A stretch of 11,589 bases of DNA from Prevotella sp. GTDB lineage: Bacteria > Bacteroidota > Bacteroidia > Bacteroidales > Bacteroidaceae. Location: the NCBI GenBank assembly GCA_017430675.1, contig JAFRMM010000003.1:1-11589 (forward strand). Reading direction: 5' to 3'. A program made the translations under genes and the position numbers. The notes beneath the pieces were generated by a model. The model worked only from the letters and a program-made list of their open reading frames with translations, was not told the DNA's origin and made no database searches. Positions 6,496 through 11,589 of the stretch are shown here, in pieces. Within the stretch, counting starts at the first letter, position 1. Every line of letters starts with the position of its first letter.

Positions 6496-7283
6496 TGGAG
6501 TTCAGGACAATCGTAGATATTCCAAAGCCCGACTTTGAGATTGCTCCCTGCGAGGAGATGCTCTTCGTGGGCTCATGTTTCGCAACGGAGATCGGTAGAA
6601 GGTTTCAGGAGGAGAAATTCCGTGCCGTGGTGAATCCCTACGGTGTGATGTATAACCCCGCCTCGATCCTGCATACCGTCGAGCGCTGGACGACTTCTCC
6701 CTGTGTCGTCTTCCTCACCTTAGGCACGAACCATATTTACAGATTAAAGGAGACGGGCGAGATCGTCGATAACTGTCAGAAACGGCCACAGTCGCTCTTC
6801 ACGGAAGAAGAACTCTCCGTTGATGCCTGTGCCGACTACTTACAGAAGACCATCGATATCCTGCGTCAGCGGAATCCTGAGGTGAATATCGTGCTGACGG
6901 TCAGTCCTATCCGCTATCGCAAATACGGCTATCACGAGAGTCAGTTATCCAAGGCCACTTTGCTCTTGGCGGTGGAAAAGGTGACGGGTGCTACCTATTT
7001 CCCCGCTTACGAGATCCTCAACGACGAACTGCGCGACTATCGTTTTTATAAGGAGGATATGCTGCACCCCTCGGATCAGGCCGTCGAATATATCTGGGAG
7101 CGCCTCTCTGATGTCTATCTCAGTGCTGAGGCGAAGGCTTTCCTGAAGGAATGGGCACCCCTGAAGGCCGTCCTGAATCACAAGCCTTTCGACCCTGACT
7201 CTGAGGAATATCGGACGTTGATGGATAAAACTATGTTAAAAGTAGCGGCGTTGCAGAAAAAATACCCTAACTTTGCAGTATAA
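6495..7283 (+). CDS. GSCFA domain-containing protein
   Basis: A 262-residue protein of the GSCFA family, related to SGNH-type esterases/lipases, with no experimentally settled substrate that I know of. The name-giving motif GSCFATEIG is at residues 26-34 and would carry the nucleophile-type Ser27. It is followed by NPYGVMYNPASI, then LGTNHIYRL and LTVSPIRYRKYGYHESQLSKA in the core. DMLHPSDQA (188-196; D188, H191) resembles the C-terminal Asp-x-x-His catalytic pair of SGNH enzymes. No signal peptide or membrane segment is seen, so it is probably cytoplasmic. The start ATG (6495-6497) shares its first base with the fkp stop (TAATG), indicating translational coupling; involvement in fucose or glycan metabolism is inference from this position. 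The last codons (YPNFAV) contain the promoter of the next gene. Confidence 0.92.
   Translation: MEFRTIVDIPKPDFEIAPCEEMLFVGSCFATEIGRRFQEEKFRAVVNPYGVMYNPASILHTVERWTTSPCVVFLTLGTNHIYRLKETGEIVDNCQKRPQSLFTEEELSVDACADYLQKTIDILRQRNPEVNIVLTVSPIRYRKYGYHESQLSKATLLLAVEKVTGATYFPAYEILNDELRDYRFYKEDMLHPSDQAVEYIWERLSDVYLSAEAKAFLKEWAPLKAVLNHKPFDPDSEEYRTLMDKTMLKVAALQKKYPNFAV
7268..7275 (+). promoter_or_regulatory. -7 promoter element for murF-alr inside the GSCFA coding end
   Basis: TAACTTTG matches the Bacteroidota -7 consensus TAnnTTTG and lies 25 bp before the murF-alr ATG, giving an A-rich leader of about 20 nt. It lies within codons of the C-terminal PNFAV of the GSCFA gene. A clear TTTG at -33 is absent (GTTG at 7250-7253 is too close), so strength is uncertain. 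Confidence 0.55.
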
Positions 7284-7300
7284 AAAGAAATAAAGCAAAG

Positions 7301-9799
7301 ATGAAATACTCAATAGAAAAAGTGACAACCCTGATAGGTGCCCGTCGTTATGGTCATAGCGAGGGCAATATCCGTTGGCTGCTGACCGACAGCCGTAGTC
7401 TCTGTTTCCCAGAGGAGACCCTTTTCTTCGCGTTGAAGACCCAGCGCAACGATGGTCATCGTTATGTGGGTGACCTCTACCGCCGTGGGGTCCGTCATTT
7501 CGTGGTGGAACAGGTGCCAGAGCATTACGACACCGTCTATCCTGAGGCCGACTTCCTCAGGGTGCCCCATACCCTTGCAGCCCTCCAGCGACTGGCCGAG
7601 CGCCATCGCGACGAGTTTGATGTGCCCATCGTGGGCATCACGGGCTCCAATGGTAAGACGATGGTCAAGGAGTGGCTCTATCAGTTGCTGCTCCCCTCGC
7701 AGAAGATCGTGCGCTCACCGCGCAGTTATAACTCCCAGATCGGTGTGCCCCTCTCCGTGTGGCTGCTCAACGAACAGACGGAGGTGGGCATCTTCGAGGC
7801 TGGTATCTCACAACCCGGTGAGATGTATGCCCTGCGCGACATCATCCAGCCCACCATCGGTGTGCTCACCTCTTTGGGTGCTGCCCATCAGGAGAACTTC
7901 CGTTCGATGGAGGAGAAATGTCTGGAGAAACTCGAACTGATGCACGACACGGAGGCGATGGTCTATTGCTCGGACAACGATACCGTCAGCCGTTGTATCC
8001 GTCGTATGCAGTACAAAGGCGAGAAGATCGCCTGGTCGCAGTGCGACGAGCAGGCAGCCCTCTTCGTGAAGGAGATCGCCGTCAAGTCGCCTGAGACACG
8101 TATCACCTATATCTGGCAGGAGGAAGAGAACTGTTTCTCGATCCCCTTCATCGATGAGGCATCGATCGAGAACGCTATCACCTGTGCGGCCGTCGCCCTG
8201 CATCTGGGACTGACACCAGGACAGTTGGCGGAGCGCATGCCTAAACTCGAGCCCGTGGCCATGCGCCTCGAGGTGAAGGAGGGTCAGCGCGGTTGTGTGC
8301 TGATCAACGACTCGTATAACTCAGATATCAACTCCCTCGATATCGCCCTCGACTTCATGAACCGTCGCGAAAGTTCCTCCCCTAAATTAGGGGAGGTTAG
8401 GAGGGGCCTGAACAAGACCTTGATACTATCCGACATCTTCCAGACAGGTTCTTCTCCTGAGGTCCTCTATGCCCAGGTGAGCGAACTTGCCGTCAAGCGT
8501 GGCATTGACAAATTCATCGGCATCGGCCCTGAACTCTCTGCCCAGGCAGACCGTATCCAGATCGCCGACAAGTCGTTCTTCGTCAGTGTGCCCCATTTCC
8601 TCTCCAGTGAGGCGTTCTCAGGCTTGCGCAACGAACTGATCCTGCTGAAAGGCGCCCGTCCCTTCGGCTTCGACCAGATCACGGAACAGTTGGAGCAGAA
8701 GGTACACGAGACGATCCTCGAGGTGAATCTCAACGCCGTAGTGGAGAACCTGAACTATTTCCGTTCGTTCCTGAAGCCTGATACGAAGATGGTGTGCATG
8801 ATCAAGGCCGACGGCTATGGAGCCGGGGCCGTGGAGATCGCCAAGACCCTACAGGACCAGCGTGTCGATTATCTCGCCGTGGCCGTGGCCGACGAGGGTG
8901 TTACGCTCCGTAAGGCAGGCATCACCGCCAATATCATGATCATGAACCCTGAGATGACGGCCTTCAAGACCATGTTCGACTACGACCTGGAGCCCGAGGT
9001 CTATTCCTTCCGTCTGATGGACGCACTCATCAAGGCCGCTCGTAAGGAAGGTATCACGGGCTGGCCCGTACATATCAAGTTCGATACGGGCATGCACCGT
9101 CTGGGCTTCGACCCTGTGCAGGATATAGACGAACTTATCGACCGTCTGAAGCATCAGAACGCCATCATCCCGCGTTCGGTGTTCAGCCATTTCGTGGGCT
9201 CCGACAGCGACGGCTTCGACGACTTCTCTGCCCAGCAGTTCGCCCTCTTCGACGAGGGCAGCCGTCAGTTGCAGAGTGTCTTCACCCATAAGATCCTGCG
9301 CCACATGGACAACTCCGCTGGCATCGAGCATTTCCCGGAGCGCCAGATGGATATGTGCCGCCTCGGCATCGGCCTCTATGGCGTTGATCCGCGCGATAAT
9401 CATATTCTCCATACCGTCTCCACGCTGAAGACCACCATCCTTCAGATGCGCCATGTGCCTGCTGGTGAGACGGTGGGCTACAGCCGTAAGGGCAAGATCA
9501 AGCGCGACAGTGTGATCGCTGCCATCCCCATCGGCTATGCCGACGGTCTGAACCGCCATCTCGGCAACCGTCACGGCTATTGTCTGGTGAATGGTCAGAA
9601 GGCCGAGTACGTGGGTAATATCTGTATGGATGTGGCGATGATCGACGTGACGGATATCCCCTGCGCCGAGGGTGATCAGGTGGAGATCTTCGGCGAGCAC
9701 CTGCCCGTCACCGTACTCAGCGACGCCCTCGGCACCATCTCCTACGAGGTGCTCACAGGTGTCTCCAACCGTGTCAAGCGCGTGTATTTCCAGGATTAG
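7301..9799 (+). CDS. murF-alr: Fused UDP-MurNAc-tripeptide:D-Ala-D-Ala ligase (MurF) and alanine racemase (Alr)
   Basis: An 832-residue cytosolic fusion that makes D-alanine (Alr) and attaches D-Ala-D-Ala to UDP-MurNAc-tripeptide (MurF), the last cytoplasmic ligase step of peptidoglycan precursor synthesis. The MurF part covers about 1-465: nucleotide loop GITGSNGKT (112-120; K119), SYNSQIGVP, EAGISQPGEM, and NDSYNSDINSLD, the family D-x-Y-N motif. The Alr part runs from about 468 to the end: ILEVNLNAVVENL, then MIKADGYGAG with the PLP-binding lysine K502, HIKFDTGMHRLGF, HMDNSAG, CRLGIGLYG, and IPIGYADGL with catalytic Tyr746. This fusion is common in Bacteroidota. Residues 357-370 (ESSSPKLGEVRRGL) contain a DNA-palindrome-derived insertion between the MurF central domain and its C-terminal domain (which restarts at TLILSDIFQTG). 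The start ATG is 17 bp after the GSCFA gene, with its own -7 element. Confidence 0.96.
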   Translation: MKYSIEKVTTLIGARRYGHSEGNIRWLLTDSRSLCFPEETLFFALKTQRNDGHRYVGDLYRRGVRHFVVEQVPEHYDTVYPEADFLRVPHTLAALQRLAERHRDEFDVPIVGITGSNGKTMVKEWLYQLLLPSQKIVRSPRSYNSQIGVPLSVWLLNEQTEVGIFEAGISQPGEMYALRDIIQPTIGVLTSLGAAHQENFRSMEEKCLEKLELMHDTEAMVYCSDNDTVSRCIRRMQYKGEKIAWSQCDEQAALFVKEIAVKSPETRITYIWQEEENCFSIPFIDEASIENAITCAAVALHLGLTPGQLAERMPKLEPVAMRLEVKEGQRGCVLINDSYNSDINSLDIALDFMNRRESSSPKLGEVRRGLNKTLILSDIFQTGSSPEVLYAQVSELAVKRGIDKFIGIGPELSAQADRIQIADKSFFVSVPHFLSSEAFSGLRNELILLKGARPFGFDQITEQLEQKVHETILEVNLNAVVENLNYFRSFLKPDTKMVCMIKADGYGAGAVEIAKTLQDQRVDYLAVAVADEGVTLRKAGITANIMIMNPEMTAFKTMFDYDLEPEVYSFRLMDALIKAARKEGITGWPVHIKFDTGMHRLGFDPVQDIDELIDRLKHQNAIIPRSVFSHFVGSDSDGFDDFSAQQFALFDEGSRQLQSVFTHKILRHMDNSAGIEHFPERQMDMCRLGIGLYGVDPRDNHILHTVSTLKTTILQMRHVPAGETVGYSRKGKIKRDSVIAAIPIGYADGLNRHLGNRHGYCLVNGQKAEYVGNICMDVAMIDVTDIPCAEGDQVEIFGEHLPVTVLSDALGTISYEVLTGVSNRVKRVYFQD
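8376..8406. repeat. CCTCCCCTAA palindrome plus partial direct copy inside murF-alr
   Basis: The inverted repeat has 10-bp arms CCTCCCCTAA (8376-8385) and TTAGGGGAGG (8387-8396) around a single base. It is followed directly by TTAGGAGGGG (8397-8406), a degenerate copy of the right arm. In-frame it encodes SSPKLGEVRRG (residues 359-369) in the linker before the MurF C-terminal domain. The sequence is unlike the flanking codons and looks like a mobile or dispersed intergenic-type element captured in a coding region. From general familiarity I associate it with Bacteroidales genomes; this is unverified here. Confidence 0.87.
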
Positions 9800-9824
9800 T
9801 TGCTCGAACGCAATGCGTGTCATT

Positions 9825-9887
9825 GGCTCATGTATCGGCTCATAATTTGTGTGATTTATGCATTTTTAAGTTCATAATGAGCCGATA
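9825..9887. promoter_or_regulatory. Candidate operator: three GGCTCAT half-sites upstream of the Fic gene
   Basis: GGCTCAT occurs directly at 9825-9831 and 9837-9843, and inverted (ATGAGCC) at 9877-9883. The second and third belong to a perfect 11-bp inverted repeat, TATCGGCTCAT (9833-9843) and ATGAGCCGATA (9877-9887), with 33 bp between arms. The right arm lies where the -33 element of the 9904-9911 promoter would be, so a bound protein could block transcription. The adjacent gene encodes a winged-helix domain, which suggests autoregulation (inference). The long loop and lack of a T-run argue against a terminator for murF-alr. Nothing else was recognised in the 133-bp gap. Confidence 0.5.
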
Positions 9888-9903
9888 ATTGAGGAATAAC
9901 CAC

Positions 9904-9911
9904 TATATTTG
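9904..9911 (+). promoter_or_regulatory. -7 promoter element of the Fic gene
   Basis: TATATTTG matches TAnnTTTG exactly and lies 10 bp before the ATG at 9921 and 22 bp before the ATG at 9933. No TTTG is seen at the expected -33 position, where the candidate operator arm lies instead. An in-frame TTG at 9909 falls within this element and is therefore an unlikely start. Confidence 0.6.
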
Positions 9912-9932
9912 CACCGATTTATGGTTTCGTTG

Positions 9933-10967
9933 ATGGATATATCAAGAGAGATTCTACAGTTTCTGCACTATCATCCGCTGTCTTCGCGTGATGATATAGC
10001 AAGGGGCACAGCCTTTGAAGGTAGCGATGCCACCTTGAAGCGTCTCATTGCGGCTGGTGTTCAAAATGGCGATATTGTCGTTAAGGGTAAGGCCCGTGCC
10101 ACTCGTTATCGTCTTTCTGATCAGGCACATCTGCTGATGCCGCTTAATCTGGATACTTATTTCGCGCTCGATGTGGACCAGCGACAGGTACAGACATCCT
10201 TTAACTTTGAACTGATTCGTGAGCAAATCCCAGCCGTCAGTCTTTTCACTGATGAAGAGAACGCACGTCTTCAGGGGCTTCAGGCTGAGTTCCGTCAGCA
10301 TGTTAGCGAGATGACCGAGAATGAATACCGCAAGGAGATGGAGCGCTTGGGTATTGACCTCAGTTGGAAATCGTCGCAGATAGAAGGTAACACCTATTCG
10401 TTGCTGGAAACTGAACGTCTGCTTCGCGAGAGTAAAACTGCCGATGGAAAGACCAAAGAGGAAGCCGTCATGCTGCTCAACCATAAGGATGCCTTGCGCT
10501 TCATCCTTGATAACCCCGATTATCTGCAGACCCTGACGGTCAGCCACATCGAGGATATCCATCAATTGCTGACCAAAGAACTCTCTGTTGATAAAGGTGT
10601 CCGCCATCGTCGTGTGGGTATTACTGGCACCAACTATCACCCGTTGGATAATGAATTCCAGATTCGCGAAGCCATGCACGATACCTGCGATTTGATAAAT
10701 AGTAAAGAAAACATTTTCGAGAAGGCACTTCTTACACTTGTACTTTTGTCGTATATCCAGGCATTCTCTGATGGCAACAAGCGCACGGCCCGCATCACCA
10801 GCAATGCCATACTGATTGCCAACGGCTATTGTCCGCTGAGTTTCCGCTCCGTCGATTCTATCGACTACAAGAAGGCTATGCTTATTTTCTACGAGCAGAA
10901 CAATCTCTATGCCTTCAAGCAAATCTTCATCGACCAGTTTGAGTTTGCGGTAAGAGAATATTTTTAG
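9933..10967 (+). CDS. Winged-helix and Fic-domain protein
   Basis: A 344-residue protein. Residues about 1-60 (EILQFLHYHPLSSRDDIARG and KRLIAAGVQNGDIVVKGKARATRYRLS) form a DNA-binding winged helix. The Fic domain covers about 140-344. Fic proteins usually transfer AMP or other phosphate-containing groups to target hydroxyls, using the motif HxFx(D/E)GNxRxxR. Here the motif is QAFSDGNKRTAR (276-287), so the catalytic His is Gln276, while the anion-binding DGN and both arginines remain. The autoinhibitory helix motif (S/T)xxxE(G/N) is present as SSQIEG (147-152). A Gln at this position is probably a subfamily trait rather than a local mutation (my recollection). Function is therefore uncertain: regulator with a nucleotide-sensing Fic fold, or altered enzyme. 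I chose ATG 9933 for leader length after the -7 element; ATG 9921 (4 residues longer) is possible. No separate antitoxin gene is adjacent. Codon use is more A/T-rich than in the preceding operon. Confidence 0.88.
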   Translation: MDISREILQFLHYHPLSSRDDIARGTAFEGSDATLKRLIAAGVQNGDIVVKGKARATRYRLSDQAHLLMPLNLDTYFALDVDQRQVQTSFNFELIREQIPAVSLFTDEENARLQGLQAEFRQHVSEMTENEYRKEMERLGIDLSWKSSQIEGNTYSLLETERLLRESKTADGKTKEEAVMLLNHKDALRFILDNPDYLQTLTVSHIEDIHQLLTKELSVDKGVRHRRVGITGTNYHPLDNEFQIREAMHDTCDLINSKENIFEKALLTLVLLSYIQAFSDGNKRTARITSNAILIANGYCPLSFRSVDSIDYKKAMLIFYEQNNLYAFKQIFIDQFEFAVREYF

Positions 10968-11015
10968 GACATAATTTGCGGATAAAAAGATGCCATACAA
11001 ATAAACAGCATTAGA

Positions 11016-11589
11016 ATGTACAAGAAAAACATCATCACCGCACTGCTCGCCCTCGTCGCTACGACTTCTATTGTGGCACAAGACCTGATAAAGACCGCAA
11101 CGGCTCCTGTTTGCTTCTCAAAGAGGGATTTTGCAGACACCATCAAGATAAAGGTGATAGACGGGGCGGTCGTTGTGCCAGTGGAGATAGAAGGGCAAAC
11201 AAGAAACCTGCTGTTTGATACAGGTTCGCCGCTCGGACTATGGTATGGACAGAAAGAAACCTGGAAGAAACAGATCACAACGGACAGCCTGACGTTTGGA
11301 GATATCAACGGGAAAAGCCGCGGTCAAATCATCTACCAGTTCCCAACCATCAAGATGGGAAATCTCCAGATAGACAATTATCCGATGATTGTGGAGGATG
11401 CGATGAGCGAGTTTATTTGCAACAGGTTTGACGGTGTCATTGGTTTCAATCTGGTCGGCAAGGGACTCTCGTTCAAGTTGGACACAAAGGACAGCCTGCT
11501 GATAGTGACCGATAGGAAGAAGTTCTTTGCTGAGGAAGAAAAAGGACAGCCTACCGCCAAATACAGAATGAAGCGGGCATACTGTCCGT
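11016..11589 (+). CDS. Secreted retropepsin-like aspartic protease homologue (5' part, runs off the right edge)
   Basis: I translated 191 residues from the ATG at 11016. The N-terminus MYKKNIITALLALVATTSIVAQD is a typical signal peptide, probably cleaved near residue 21-22, so the protein should reach the periplasm or beyond. VEIEGQTRNLLFDTGSPLGLW contains the Asp-Thr-Gly catalytic triad of retropepsin-like proteases (D68-T69-G70). A hydrophobic-hydrophobic-Gly pair follows at FDGVIGFNLV, as in single-domain Asp_protease_2-type proteins of Bacteroidota. The substrate is unknown and the C-terminal half is outside the window. It starts 48 bp after the Fic gene on the same strand. ATAATTTG at 10971-10978 is only a near match to the promoter consensus, so co-transcription with the Fic gene is equally possible. 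Base composition is more A/T-rich than the core operon, fitting an accessory region. Confidence 0.8.
   Translation, partial: MYKKNIITALLALVATTSIVAQDLIKTATAPVCFSKRDFADTIKIKVIDGAVVVPVEIEGQTRNLLFDTGSPLGLWYGQKETWKKQITTDSLTFGDINGKSRGQIIYQFPTIKMGNLQIDNYPMIVEDAMSEFICNRFDGVIGFNLVGKGLSFKLDTKDSLLIVTDRKKFFAEEEKGQPTAKYRMKRAYCP

Noticed and set aside
9808..9818. Small hairpin ACGCA-A-TGCGT after the murF-alr stop as a terminator
   Set aside because: Only 5 bp with a one-base loop and no following T-run; not convincing.
9909..9920. TTG start for the Fic protein at 9909
   Set aside because: It lies inside the -7 element TATATTTG and would be upstream of the transcription start; ATG codons at 9921 and 9933 are better.
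10944..10978. Promoter before the aspartic protease gene (TTTG at 10944 and ATAATTTG at 10971)
   Set aside because: The downstream element does not match TAnnTTTG exactly and the spacing is too long; mentioned only as a possibility in the gene entry.

Overview
The window looks like a Bacteroidota chromosome, most likely Bacteroidales of the Prevotella/Bacteroides type. Three things support this: a fused fucokinase/fucose-1-phosphate guanylyltransferase (Fkp), a fused MurF-alanine racemase and a GSCFA-domain gene; promoter -7 elements of the form TAnnTTTG; and starts without Shine-Dalgarno sequences. No rRNA, tRNA, CRISPR array or insertion sequence is visible.

Layout. Positions 1-1373 (minus strand) hold a TrmH/SpoU-family RNA methyltransferase followed downstream by the 5' part of an MTA/SAH nucleosidase gene that runs off the left edge. 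The 54 bp between them is almost entirely a 15-bp tandem repeat. A short divergent promoter region (1374-1437) contains a perfect 13-bp-arm inverted repeat carrying a -7 element on each strand. Positions 1438-7283 (plus) form a tightly packed operon: a YfhO-family membrane protein, fkp (3-bp gap) and a GSCFA-domain protein (1-bp stop/start overlap). The murF-alr fusion follows at 7301-9799 and has its own promoter inside the last codons of the GSCFA gene. A 133-bp gap with repeated GGCTCAT half-sites and a good -7 element precedes a winged-helix/Fic-domain protein (9933-10967). The window ends in a truncated secreted retropepsin-like aspartic protease homologue (from 11016). The last two genes use more A/T-rich codons than the rest and look like accessory cargo.

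How the genes work together. The core block concerns envelope and housekeeping functions: fucose salvage to GDP-fucose for surface glycans, a polytopic YfhO protein probably involved in surface glycosylation, the D-alanine and UDP-MurNAc-pentapeptide steps of peptidoglycan synthesis, SAH/MTA recycling and RNA 2'-O-methylation.

Most unusual feature. Four different short repetitive or palindromic DNA elements sit in-frame inside three conserved enzyme genes: heptamer repeats in the methyltransferase, CCTAGG triplets and a 48-bp near-perfect palindrome in fkp, and a CCTCCCCTAA-type palindrome in murF-alr. Each adds a low-complexity peptide at a domain boundary or variable loop, without a stop codon or frameshift. 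A fifth repeat type fills the intergenic gap before the nucleosidase gene. This resembles the in-frame palindromic elements known from Rickettsia.
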